32,252 nt of DNA from Phycisphaerae bacterium SM23_30. Lineage in GTDB: Bacteria; Planctomycetota; Phycisphaerae; Sedimentisphaerales; SM23-30. Location: NCBI GenBank assembly GCA_001303695.1, contig LJUC01000010.1:1-32252 (forward strand). Reading direction: 5' to 3'. Within the stretch, counting starts at the first letter, position 1. Each line of letters starts with the position of its first letter. Made by a program: the position numbers and the translations under genes. Of the stretch, positions 16,960 through 26,211 are shown piece after piece. The notes under the pieces were generated by a model. It saw only the letters and a program-made list of their open reading frames with translations, searched no databases and was not told where the DNA came from.

Positions 16960-19900
16960 ATGTACCTGTCAAAAAAACACCCCTTTTTACTTGTTCGGCT
17001 CTGGGCGGTGTTCTGTTTGATCGGACTGGCCGCCTCGACCGGTTGGGCCCAAAGCCTGGAAGAAAGCCTCATTCAGGACCTAAGCTGGCGCAGCATCGGC
17101 CCTGCGAATATGTCCGGCCGCATCTCGGACATCGAAGCGGTGGAGGATGATTTCGCCACCGTATATGTGGCCTCAGCCTCCGGCGGCGTATTCAAATCGA
17201 CCAACGCCGGCACCACCTGGACGCCCGTCTTCGACAAATACGGCGCCGCCTCCATCGGCGACATCGCCATCTTCCAGAAAAACCCCGATATTATCTGGGT
17301 CGGCACCGGAGAAAAGAACAGTCGCAACAGTATTGCCTGGGGCGACGGGATTTACAAATCCACCGATGCCGGCGAAACCTTTACCAACATGGGCTTAAAG
17401 GACACTCACTGCATCGGCAGAATTATAACCCACCCCACCGATCCCGACATCGTTTACGCCGCGGCGGCCGGTCATACCTGGGGATATTCGGGAACCCGAG
17501 GTCTGTTTAAGACCATCGACGGCGGTAAAACCTGGGATAAACTCACCAACGGCCTGCCCAACGACGGAAAGACCGGCGCTATCGAACTGGTTATACATCC
17601 GGAAGATCCCGACATCCTGTACGTTGGTTTCTGGCAGCGATTACGGCGGCCCTGGCGCTTCGACAGCGGCGGGCCCAACGGCGGCATCTTCAAGACCACC
17701 AACGGCGGAAAAACCTGGAGAAAGCTTACCAACGGCCTGCCCGAAGGAGACACCGGAAAAATCGGCCTGGCCATCGCCCGCAGCAATCCCGAGGTTCTCG
17801 TGGCCTGGGTCGAAGCCGAACAAACCAACGACCTGGAAATCCCCGGCTCCGGTGTTTACCGCACCGAAAACGGCGGCCGAACCTGGGAATATGTAAATAC
17901 TTACAATAATCGCCCCTTCTATTATAGTCATATCTACATCAATCCCTTTGACGACCAGATAGTTTACTGCCTGGCAGGCAGCTATATGAGGTCCTTCGAC
18001 GGGGGACGCACCCTCGAAAGAACACCCGGCGGCATCCATGGCGACTATCATGCCCTCTGGCTCGATCCTACCAATAAAGATCGCTACTATATCGGCAACG
18101 ACGGAGGCAGCGCCTTGACTTACAATCACGGTGACAGTTACAAATTCTTTGACAATTTGTGCCTGTCCCAGTTTTACGCTATCGGCGTGGACATGCGCGA
18201 TCCCTACTATATTTACGGCGGCCTGCAGGATAACGGCAGCTGGGGCGGGCCTTCCAATCACCGCAGCGGCGAAATCTTAACCGACCATTGGTTCAGTATC
18301 GGCGGCGGCGACGGGTTTCACTGCCAGGTCGATCCCACCGACTGGCGCACCCTCTATGTGGAAAGCCAGGGCGGCGCCATCCAGCGGCGAAATGTTGAGA
18401 CACGGGAATCATTCAGCATTCGCCCCAGTCGTAATAATATCGTCAATTATAGTGATTATATCACCGAGGAACCCCCACCCGCCGAAGGTCAACGCGGTGG
18501 ACGCGGTAGAAGTCCTTTCCGCTTCAACTGGAGCAGTCCCATTGTTCTTTCTCCCCATAATCCCCATACCGTGTTTTTCGGCGGCAACCATTTGTTCAAA
18601 TCGGTGGACCGCGGCGACCACTGGAAAATCATCAGCCCCGATCTAACTACCAACGACCCGGTTAAAACCGATCGCAATACCGGCGGCCTCACCGCTGACG
18701 TCACCGGCGCCGAAAACCACTGCTGCATCATCACCATCTCCGAATCGCCTATCACCCCCGGCCTGATCTGGATCGGCACCGACGACGGCAACGTCCAGAT
18801 CACCCGCGACGGCGGCGAAACCTGGACCAACGTCCGCAGCAACATCCCCGGCGTACCCAGAGAACTCTGGTGCAGCCGCGTGGAAGCCTCCCATTTCGAG
18901 GAAGGCACCTGCTATGTAACCTTCGACGGCCATCGCAGCGACAACTTCGATCCCTGGGTTTTCAAGACCACCGATTACGGCCAAAGCTTTACCAATATCA
19001 CCAATAATATCCCTTATGGACAATGCGTTTATGTTATTAAAGAAGACCTGAAAAATCCCAACCTGCTCTTTGTGGGCACGGAATTCGCCGTCTTTTACTC
19101 GATCACCGGCGGCGAAAACTGGTGCAAGCTCAATATCAACCTGCCCACCGTCGCCGTCCATGATCTGGTGATTCACCCGCGTGACAACGACCTCATTGCT
19201 GCTACTCACGGTCGGGGAATATGGATCATGGACGATATAACTCCCTTGCAGCAAACCACGCCGGAAGTGCTGGAATCAGATTTCCATCTCTTCGAGAGCC
19301 GACCCTCGACCAACTGGGTGCGATACGCCAGCCGGGACGGCTACGGCCGAGGCCATTTCTTCTTCCGCGGCCAGGCCGCCAATAATGCCGCGAATATCAG
19401 TTATTATCTGAAGGAACAGGCCGCCGACGGGATTGAAATCGTCGTTTCCGACGCTCTCGGCAACACCCGAACCCTTACCGGCGACGGCTCACCCGGTATT
19501 CACCGCCTGGCGTGGGATAAACGCTTTACTCCCCCCGAAGGCCAGGCCGAACCTGCCGCTCGAGGCGGCCGCGCCGCCGGAGCCATGGGTATGGCAGGAG
19601 CAGGCGCCCGACGCGGACAGGCTGCCGTCGCAGCCGCCGGCCAACGTGGCCGAGTCATCGCCGAAGGGGCCGGTCAGCGCGAGAGATTTGTAGCCCGCAT
19701 GATCGAACGCATCGAAGAAGCCATCCAGCAAACTACCGACCAGAAACGCCGCCAGCAGCTTCAGGAGCTACTCAAGCAAATCAAAGAAATTGGGATCGAT
19801 CCCGAACGCCTGGCTGAGGCGCAGACCAGAATGCAGCAGCTGCTTGGCGGCCAGCAGCAAGCCGGTCAACAGCGGGCCGGTCAGCAACGCGCCGGGCGAC

Positions 19901-20280
19901 AGCGCGGCGGCCAACAGCAAATCGGCGGCCAGCAATTCATCGCCCAGTTAACCCAGCGCATCGAAGCGGCCATCGAAGAAACCACCAGCAGGGAGCGCCG
20001 CGGCGAACTCCGCCGTCTGCTCCGACGCGTTCAAGAAGCCGGCGACGACATGTCGCTTTTAATGGAACTGCGCCCCGAAATCGAAAAATTAATCCCCGGC
20101 GCTTTTACCGCTATGTTCGGCGGACAACGCGGCCAAGCGGGAGGCTTCGCCGGCATGCGCGGCAGGGCCCGGGGACCGGCCGCCGGAGCCGGTGAATACG
20201 CCGTTAAGATGACCATCGGCGGCAAGACCCTCACCGGCAAAGTCGTCATCCGCATTGATCCATTAAATGTGGGCAAATAA
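16960..20280 (+). CDS. Exported sortilin/BNR-type beta-propeller protein, paralog 2, with duplicated helical tail module
   Basis: A 1106-residue protein with a signal peptide (cleavage near GWA-Q, about residue 30). The propeller part is closely similar to paralog 1 along its length, with the same Asp-box series (KSTNAGTTW, KSTDAGETF, KTIDGGKTW, KTTNGGKTW, RTENGGRTW, KSVDRGDHW, ITRDGGETW) and the HGRGIWIMDD end. A loop in the propeller carries an extra Gly/Arg stretch (EGQRGGRGRS). The tail (about 861-1077) is much longer than in paralog 1: an Ala/Gly/Arg stretch, a charged helical module (about 907-963), a Gln/Ala/Arg/Gly linker, a second helical module (991-1055), another Gly/Arg stretch and the beta cap GEYAVKMTI. 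The modules look like coiled coils or helical hairpins. Ribosome site TTAAGGAGA. Paralog 3 follows after 67 bases with no terminator. Confidence 0.9.
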   Translation: MYLSKKHPFLLVRLWAVFCLIGLAASTGWAQSLEESLIQDLSWRSIGPANMSGRISDIEAVEDDFATVYVASASGGVFKSTNAGTTWTPVFDKYGAASIGDIAIFQKNPDIIWVGTGEKNSRNSIAWGDGIYKSTDAGETFTNMGLKDTHCIGRIITHPTDPDIVYAAAAGHTWGYSGTRGLFKTIDGGKTWDKLTNGLPNDGKTGAIELVIHPEDPDILYVGFWQRLRRPWRFDSGGPNGGIFKTTNGGKTWRKLTNGLPEGDTGKIGLAIARSNPEVLVAWVEAEQTNDLEIPGSGVYRTENGGRTWEYVNTYNNRPFYYSHIYINPFDDQIVYCLAGSYMRSFDGGRTLERTPGGIHGDYHALWLDPTNKDRYYIGNDGGSALTYNHGDSYKFFDNLCLSQFYAIGVDMRDPYYIYGGLQDNGSWGGPSNHRSGEILTDHWFSIGGGDGFHCQVDPTDWRTLYVESQGGAIQRRNVETRESFSIRPSRNNIVNYSDYITEEPPPAEGQRGGRGRSPFRFNWSSPIVLSPHNPHTVFFGGNHLFKSVDRGDHWKIISPDLTTNDPVKTDRNTGGLTADVTGAENHCCIITISESPITPGLIWIGTDDGNVQITRDGGETWTNVRSNIPGVPRELWCSRVEASHFEEGTCYVTFDGHRSDNFDPWVFKTTDYGQSFTNITNNIPYGQCVYVIKEDLKNPNLLFVGTEFAVFYSITGGENWCKLNINLPTVAVHDLVIHPRDNDLIAATHGRGIWIMDDITPLQQTTPEVLESDFHLFESRPSTNWVRYASRDGYGRGHFFFRGQAANNAANISYYLKEQAADGIEIVVSDALGNTRTLTGDGSPGIHRLAWDKRFTPPEGQAEPAARGGRAAGAMGMAGAGARRGQAAVAAAGQRGRVIAEGAGQRERFVARMIERIEEAIQQTTDQKRRQQLQELLKQIKEIGIDPERLAEAQTRMQQLLGGQQQAGQQRAGQQRAGRQRGGQQQIGGQQFIAQLTQRIEAAIEETTSRERRGELRRLLRRVQEAGDDMSLLMELRPEIEKLIPGAFTAMFGGQRGQAGGFAGMRGRARGPAAGAGEYAVKMTIGGKTLTGKVVIRIDPLNVGK
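19540..20190 (+). repeat. Gly/Arg/Gln-rich tail with two copies of a helical module (propeller 2)
   Basis: Module A has the core RMIERIEEAIQQTT, then QQLQELLKQIKEIG. Module B has the core LTQRIEAAIEETT, then GELRRLLRRVQEAG. Their spacing and pattern are alike, so one probably arose from the other. Linkers are runs of QQAGQQRAG-type units. Module B, but not A, ends in IEKLIPGAFTAMFG, as in paralog 3. Confidence 0.75.
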
Positions 20281-20347
20281 TCATGACCGTAACGAAACTT
20301 GAAAAAAGCAAATAATTGATAATAAACATATTTTAGGAGAGAAAATT

Positions 20348-23300
20348 ATGTATCGTTCCAAGAAACAACGCCTATCATTTTTCGGGTTATCGGTTGCGGT
20401 CTGCATCGTCATAACCGCTTCGGGATTATGGGCTCAGACCTTTGAAGAAAGTCTCATCCAGGATCTTCACTGGCGCAACATAGGCCCGGCCAACATGGCC
20501 GGCCGTATCTCCGACATCGAAGCCTTTGATGATGATTTCCGCATCGTTATGGTCGCATCGGCCTCCGGCGGCGTCTTCAAATCCACCGACGCCGGCACCA
20601 CCTGGACGCCCATCTTCGACAAATACGGCTCCGCCTCCATCGGCGACGTCGCCTTCTTCCAGAAAGATCCCGACATCATCTGGGTCGGCACCGGTGAAAA
20701 GAACTGCCGCAACAGCATCGCCTGGGGCGACGGTATCTATAAATCCACCGACGGCGGTGAAACCTTCGCCAATATGGGACTTAAAGACACTCACTGCATT
20801 GGCAGAATCATAACCCATCCCACCGATCCCGACCTGGTTTACGTGGCCGCCTCCGGACACCTCTGGGGCTACACCGGCAACCGGGGCCTGTATAAAACCA
20901 CCAATGGCGGCCGAACCTGGCAAAAAATCACTAACGGCCTTCCTGACGACGGCAAAACCGGCGCCATCGAGCTGGCAATGCATCCGGAAGATCCTGATAC
21001 CCTTTGGGTCGGCTTCTGGCAGAGACTCCGCCGGCCCTGGCGCTTCGACAGCGGCGGGCCCAACGGCGGCATCTTCAAGACCACCGACGGCGGCGAATCC
21101 TGGACCCAACTCACCGAAGGACTGCCCGAAGGCGATACCGGCAAAATCGGCATCGCCGTCTCCCGCAGCAACCCTGATGTCCTGATGGCCATGGTCGAGG
21201 CCGAACGCTCCCGGGACCTCAGCGTCCCCGGCTCCGGTATCTATCGCTCCGAGGACGGCGGCGAAAGCTGGGAGTACGTCAACACCTCCAACAACCGCCC
21301 CTTTTACTACAGCCACATCTATATCAATCCCTTTGATGACGAACTGGTCTATGTCTTGACTTCCAATTTCCAGTTATCCCGCGACGGCGGACGCACCCTC
21401 GAACGCGCCGGCAGCGGCCTCCATCCGGACTTTCACGCCATGTGGCTCGACCCCCACGACAAAGATCGCTACTACATCGGCAACGACGGCGGCGCCGCCC
21501 TTACCCATGACCATGGCGGGGCCTTTGTCTTCTTCGATAATATGTGCATCTGCCAGTTTTACGCCGTCGGCGCCGATATGCGCGATCCCTACTACGTCTG
21601 GGGCGGCCTCCAGGACAACGGCACCTGGGGCGGACCGTCCAACACTAGAGAAGGCTCTAATCTAACCGATTTCTGGACCACCATCGCCGGCGGCGACGGA
21701 TTCCACGCCCAGGTCGATCCCACCGACTGGCGCACCGTCTATTGTGAAAGCCAGGGAGGCAGCATTCAAAGGATTAATATCGAGACCCGCGAATCTTCTA
21801 GCATCCGTCCCAACCAGCGCAACATCGTAAATTACAGCGAATATTTCCCTGAAGAAGAACAGCCCCCCGCCGAGCAAGCCCAACGAGGACAACGCGGCGG
21901 CAGAGGAGGACCCTTCCGATTTAACTGGTCCAGCCCCATCGTCATGTCTCCCCATAATCCCCGGACAATCTTCTTCGGCGGCAATCACCTCTTCAAAACG
22001 GTGGACAGAGGCGACCACTGGAAAATCATCAGCCCGGACCTCTCCACCAACGACCCCGAAAAAACCCGCCGCGACACCGGCGGTCTGACCCCCGACACCA
22101 CCGGCGCCGAGACCCACTGCACCATTATCACCATCTCCGAATCGCCCATCACCCCTGATTTGATCTGGACCGGCACCGATGACGGCAACGTCCACATCAC
22201 CCGCAACGGCGGCAATGATTGGATCAATATCCGTAAAAACATCCCCGGCGTCCCGGAAGAACTCTGGTGCAGCCGCGTGGAGGCCTCGCACTTTGAGGAA
22301 GGCACCTGTTATGTGACCTTCGACGGCCACCGCAGCGACAACTTCAACCCGTGGATCTTTAAGACTACCGACTACGGCCAAACCTGGGAAAACATCGGCT
22401 ATGACATTCCCTTCGGCCAATGCTGTTACGTGATCAAAGAAGACCTGAAAAATCCCAACCTGCTGTTTTTGGGCACGGAATTCGCCGTTTTCTATACCAT
22501 CGACGGCGGTGAAAACTGGTGCAAGATGAACCTCAACCTGCCCACCGTCGCCGTCCACGATTTACTGATTCATCCCCGCGATAACGACCTCATCGCCGCC
22601 ACTCACGGCCGCGGTTTCTGGGTCCTCGACGACATCACCGCCCTGCAGCAGGCCGCTCCGGAGGTGCTGGAAGCGGATGCCCACCTGTTCGAGAACCGCG
22701 TCGCCACCAACTGGCTCAGCATCAGACGCGGCGGCAGTCGCGGACACCTGTATTTCAGAGGAGAGGATGCCCCGCGCGGCCCCACCATCAGCTATTACCT
22801 TAATGAAGACGTCACCGGCCAGGTGGAATTTGAAATCACCGACATCATGGGCAATAAACGCACCATCACCGTCGATGCCGAGCCGGGAATCCATCGACTG
22901 AGATGGGATGGACGCTTTGGCGCTGATGAGCAGCAGCAGGCTCAGAGAGGCCAGTTCGCCCAACGCGCTGCCGGAGGCCAACGCGCCCAGGCGGGACAAC
23001 GCGGCGCCGGCGGTCAGCAATTTATTACCATGATCACCCAGCGGATCGAACAGGCCATCGAAAAAACTGAGAACAGACAACAACGGAGAGAGCTCCGCCG
23101 CCTCCTAGACCAGGTCAAGGAAGCCGGTAGTGATATGACCGAATTCGCCGAATTACGAACCCAGATAGAAAAATTAATCCCCGATGCCTTTGCCGGCATG
23201 TTCGGCGCCCAACGCGGTCAAGCCGCCCAACGTGGCGCCGGTGGTCAGCGCGGCGGACGGGGCGCCGCCGCAACCCCCGGCGAATACGGCGTTAAAATGA

Positions 23301-23371
23301 CCGTCAACGACCAGACCTACACCAGTAAAATCACCATCCGACAAGACCCCATACTCGACGGCGTCCAGTAA
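20348..23371 (+). CDS. Exported sortilin/BNR-type beta-propeller protein, paralog 3, with one helical tail module
   Basis: A 1007-residue protein with a signal peptide (cleavage near LWA-Q, about residue 29). The propeller is strongly similar to paralog 2, with Asp boxes KSTDAGTTW, KSTDGGETF, KTTNGGRTW, KTTDGGESW, RSEDGGESW, KTVDRGDHW, ITRNGGNDW and KTTDYGQTW. The mid-propeller loop again has a Gln/Arg/Gly run (QAQRGQRGGRGG). The tail (about 859-977) contains one helical module (890-954, QRIEQAIEKTE to IEKLIPDAF) between Gln/Arg/Gly runs, then the beta cap GEYGVKMTV. Ribosome site TTTAGGAGAG. It lies 67 bases after paralog 2, probably on the same transcript, and is followed by a strong terminator at 23481. 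Confidence 0.9.
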   Translation: MYRSKKQRLSFFGLSVAVCIVITASGLWAQTFEESLIQDLHWRNIGPANMAGRISDIEAFDDDFRIVMVASASGGVFKSTDAGTTWTPIFDKYGSASIGDVAFFQKDPDIIWVGTGEKNCRNSIAWGDGIYKSTDGGETFANMGLKDTHCIGRIITHPTDPDLVYVAASGHLWGYTGNRGLYKTTNGGRTWQKITNGLPDDGKTGAIELAMHPEDPDTLWVGFWQRLRRPWRFDSGGPNGGIFKTTDGGESWTQLTEGLPEGDTGKIGIAVSRSNPDVLMAMVEAERSRDLSVPGSGIYRSEDGGESWEYVNTSNNRPFYYSHIYINPFDDELVYVLTSNFQLSRDGGRTLERAGSGLHPDFHAMWLDPHDKDRYYIGNDGGAALTHDHGGAFVFFDNMCICQFYAVGADMRDPYYVWGGLQDNGTWGGPSNTREGSNLTDFWTTIAGGDGFHAQVDPTDWRTVYCESQGGSIQRINIETRESSSIRPNQRNIVNYSEYFPEEEQPPAEQAQRGQRGGRGGPFRFNWSSPIVMSPHNPRTIFFGGNHLFKTVDRGDHWKIISPDLSTNDPEKTRRDTGGLTPDTTGAETHCTIITISESPITPDLIWTGTDDGNVHITRNGGNDWINIRKNIPGVPEELWCSRVEASHFEEGTCYVTFDGHRSDNFNPWIFKTTDYGQTWENIGYDIPFGQCCYVIKEDLKNPNLLFLGTEFAVFYTIDGGENWCKMNLNLPTVAVHDLLIHPRDNDLIAATHGRGFWVLDDITALQQAAPEVLEADAHLFENRVATNWLSIRRGGSRGHLYFRGEDAPRGPTISYYLNEDVTGQVEFEITDIMGNKRTITVDAEPGIHRLRWDGRFGADEQQQAQRGQFAQRAAGGQRAQAGQRGAGGQQFITMITQRIEQAIEKTENRQQRRELRRLLDQVKEAGSDMTEFAELRTQIEKLIPDAFAGMFGAQRGQAAQRGAGGQRGGRGAAATPGEYGVKMTVNDQTYTSKITIRQDPILDGVQ
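22922..23278 (+). repeat. Gln/Arg/Gly-rich tail with one helical module (propeller 3)
   Basis: Low-complexity coding DNA with GQRG, AGGQ and RGGRG units around a single charged helical module homologous to module B of propeller 2. Confidence 0.75.
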
Positions 23372-23480
23372 AAACGCAAACAAAACCTCTTTAAGGGCGC
23401 CGCAGCCGTGTCGGCCCGTGCCCATTGACATAATTTTGCTTTAGGTCTTAAAAAACCGACCCTGACATTTGGACCTTCAC

Positions 23481-23518
23481 AGGGCGGCTTGAATCCCCAT
23501 CCAGGCCGCCCTTTTTTT
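23481..23518 (+). terminator. Rho-independent terminator closing the propeller block
   Basis: AGGGCGGC (23481-23488) pairs with GCCGCCCT (23505-23512) around a 16-base loop and runs straight into seven Ts. It lies 110 bases after the propeller 3 stop. Confidence 0.85.
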
Positions 23519-23560
23519 ATATTTATTGTCAAAAATAAGAACAAAACCTGAAAAATCCCC

Positions 23561-23577
23561 ATATGTTGTGAACATAT
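23561..23577. promoter_or_regulatory. Palindrome upstream of the TPR-protein promoter
   Basis: ATATGTT-GTG-AACATAT is a perfect 7-base inverted repeat ending 8 bases before the -35 hexamer, a classic activator position. It is bracketed by two direct copies of TCCCCATA (23556-23563 and 23577-23584). Confidence 0.5.
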
Positions 23578-23585
23578 CCCCATAC

Positions 23586-23614
23586 TTGCCGAAATGAATA
23601 AAAATATTTATAAT
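23586..23614 (+). promoter_or_regulatory. Sigma-70-like promoter of the 851-residue exported protein gene
   Basis: TTGCCG (23586-23591), a 17-base spacer and a perfect TATAAT (23609-23614), 41 bases before the ATG. Confidence 0.65.
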
Positions 23615-23655
23615 TTATCCGGACTTTATTAACTCCCACAAGAAAGGCGGCAACC

Positions 23656-26211
23656 ATGAGACGACGCATCTTATTGTTAATACTAATCTTACTGACGCTC
23701 CCCTCCCGCAGCTCTCCGGCGCAATCAACCCCCCTCAATTACCCCCGTGATGCCCAGCAGCTATTTGCTCTGGCCCGGGATCTGTGGGCGCCGGTCGAAC
23801 TGCAGGGCTTAGGCCTGGTCGGCCCTGATCTTGATCCAAAACAGGCCCAATACCGATTGCGTCAGAGTTGTCTGTTTCTGGAGGCCGCCGCCGAATTTGA
23901 CCCCACCTATGCCCCCGCCTGGCATGACTTAACGACTTTATACACCACTGACGCCATCAACGACCCCAACCGGGCCGCTGATGCCCTTTCTCTATTTACC
24001 ATTTTGAATCCTGATGACCAACAGCTTATCAAAACCTGGCTCAGTTATAGTCTTGACCACCTCGACGATCGTGAAAGCCGCGAAAATTTACTCCTGCAAA
24101 ACCTCGCCGGTTTGAGCGAATATCCTTTAATCTACAGCCAGGCCTTAACCCAACTGGGAATTTACGCTTTGGAAAAAGGGTTTATCGAAGACCCTCCCGC
24201 CTCGCCGGATCAGCCGTCTTTCGGGGCTCGCTCTTACTTCGGACAGGCCTTTAGCGTCTCCGGTTACAACGATTCAGCTTTAGCTCAGATCTTAATGCTG
24301 GACCTGCCGCTGCAAGACCCCTCCGGCCCATTAACCCCCCAGCAAAGCGCCGAACTCCAGCAACAATTGCAACAAGAATACGATCTGTATTCCGCCTTGC
24401 GCTGGCGCCTGCGTCTGCGCAACAACCCCTACGACCTGTCGGCCCTGCCGAATTTGATTGACACCCTCGAAGGGCTGGGCAGATACCAGCTCGCCCAGCA
24501 ATATTACCCCCACGCTTATACCCTGCTGACTTCGGCATCTGAGTTGGAAACTACCATTGACGAATCTCTTGCCCTGCTGCGGCAATTGAAAATTAAACAA
24601 CTTTCAGGAGCTTACACCGGAAAAATTCATACCGATAGTATAGTCCTGGCGCAGGAACTCTTACAGGACGATCCCAACAATTTCATGTTTAATGTCTTGC
24701 TCGCTAAAAGCATGGAGCAAATCCAGGCGTACCGCCCTGCCGAAGAGATTATGCATCGGCTTACCACGCAGATCCTCCGGAAATTACAGAGCGCCGAACC
24801 GCAGGATTACCAACTCCAAAGCGAGGCCGCCTGGTTTTTCTGCTTTATCAATCCCGACCCCAACACCGCCCTGCAATATGCCCAAAATGCCTATTTGAAT
24901 CAACCGAACCGGCACACCATAGCTACCCTGGCCTATGCCCAATTACTCAACCAACAGCCTTTTCAGGCCCAGGCCTTGCTGGCAGAGGGCGATCCCAACG
25001 ATCCTGTCGCCTCTCTGACGGCAGCCGGAATCGCCCTGGCCCGCGACGAAAAAGATACCGCCTTGCAATATCTCCGGCAAACCGAATCCGCCCTTCAAAC
25101 CCTAAAAAGAACAGATCCTTTTCCGGCGGCGATCCTCAACGATCACCTCGCCCGGCTCCGCCTCGACCTCCTGCCGGAAACCGCCGATCCGACCTCGCCG
25201 CAAAAGGACCTCATCGCCGAAACCTTCGCCAAGGAATTCAACAATAATGATCTGCTCCTCGTCACGGCCCCGGAAAAGTTCTTGCGCTGCAACTTGAGAT
25301 TCTCCACGGACGTTTTTTCGTACGGCGATCCCATGATTGCCCAATTGTTACTATCCAACCTCAGCAACCTCAATAATCTTGATACCGATTTGGTGCTCGG
25401 ACCCGAGATGTTGATTGATCCGCACGTGGTCGTCACCGCCGAAATTAAACCGGCCTATGATGACGTTCGCCAACCCGGCGCCGCGGCAGTCGCCGACAAT
25501 TCCAAGCCCATTATCCTGACCCATCGTTATCTGCTCCAAAGGGCCGTCCTGCAACCGGGACAATCCAACACCATCAGCGAAGCGCTTAATATCTCTCGGT
25601 TGCGCCAAATCCTTCAGGACCAGCCCCAACAGGCTTATCAGATTACTTTCCGCCTCTATCTCGATCCCGTCCTCGACGAAAAAGGCGGCTTCACCAGCAA
25701 AATCTCTGCGGTGCAGCCCAACCCCGTTACGGTCATCCGCAAGGCCTTTACGCCTGCTGCGCCCAGGATGGACGCCGTTTTTAACGCCGCCCGCTCGGGC
25801 ACGCCCCGTGAACGCATTAATGCCATTTGTCTCTTGGCCGGCTTATTACGCGAGGCAGACCTAGCCCGGCGGGGACTCTTGAGCTATCGGCCTCAATCCG
25901 TCAATGCCGGAGATATACGCCAAAAGATTATGGAAAATTTCAACCATCCCGACGTCCGCGTGCGGGGTTGGTCTGCTTATGCCCTGCATCAACTGCCCAT
26001 CAACCCCAACTCGCCCGAGGCGTCACACCTGGCCCAAATGCTCTCTGATGCAAGTGATGCTAATTGGTTTGCTCGTTTTATGGTCATCCATACGCTTAAT
26101 CCCATCGCCGACCTGACGGAATACCTCCAGTGGGCCGACCTCGTCGAAAAAAATCCCCTATTAATACGACAGTCGCAACTATTGCAAGACCGGCCCTGGC
26201 GGCAATTCTGA
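23656..26211 (+). CDS. Exported TPR/HEAT-like repeat protein of unknown function
   Basis: An 851-residue protein that I do not recognise as a named family. It has a signal peptide (MRRR, a Leu/Ile-rich core, cleavage near PAQ at about residue 22). Residues about 50-480 are helical and read like degenerate tetratricopeptide repeats (FLEAAAEFDPTYAPAWHDL, AEEIMHRLTTQ, ALQYAQNAYLNQPNRHTIA), suggesting a protein-interaction scaffold. Residues about 530-700 look beta-rich (YGDPMIAQLLLSN, TVIRKAFTP). Residues about 705-830 resemble HEAT-type helical repeats (HPDVRVRGWSAYALHQLP). No catalytic motif is visible. It has its own promoter after the terminator, so it is a separate transcription unit from the propeller block. 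The ribosome site is GAAAGGCGG. Confidence 0.8.
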   Translation: MRRRILLLILILLTLPSRSSPAQSTPLNYPRDAQQLFALARDLWAPVELQGLGLVGPDLDPKQAQYRLRQSCLFLEAAAEFDPTYAPAWHDLTTLYTTDAINDPNRAADALSLFTILNPDDQQLIKTWLSYSLDHLDDRESRENLLLQNLAGLSEYPLIYSQALTQLGIYALEKGFIEDPPASPDQPSFGARSYFGQAFSVSGYNDSALAQILMLDLPLQDPSGPLTPQQSAELQQQLQQEYDLYSALRWRLRLRNNPYDLSALPNLIDTLEGLGRYQLAQQYYPHAYTLLTSASELETTIDESLALLRQLKIKQLSGAYTGKIHTDSIVLAQELLQDDPNNFMFNVLLAKSMEQIQAYRPAEEIMHRLTTQILRKLQSAEPQDYQLQSEAAWFFCFINPDPNTALQYAQNAYLNQPNRHTIATLAYAQLLNQQPFQAQALLAEGDPNDPVASLTAAGIALARDEKDTALQYLRQTESALQTLKRTDPFPAAILNDHLARLRLDLLPETADPTSPQKDLIAETFAKEFNNNDLLLVTAPEKFLRCNLRFSTDVFSYGDPMIAQLLLSNLSNLNNLDTDLVLGPEMLIDPHVVVTAEIKPAYDDVRQPGAAAVADNSKPIILTHRYLLQRAVLQPGQSNTISEALNISRLRQILQDQPQQAYQITFRLYLDPVLDEKGGFTSKISAVQPNPVTVIRKAFTPAAPRMDAVFNAARSGTPRERINAICLLAGLLREADLARRGLLSYRPQSVNAGDIRQKIMENFNHPDVRVRGWSAYALHQLPINPNSPEASHLAQMLSDASDANWFARFMVIHTLNPIADLTEYLQWADLVEKNPLLIRQSQLLQDRPWRQF

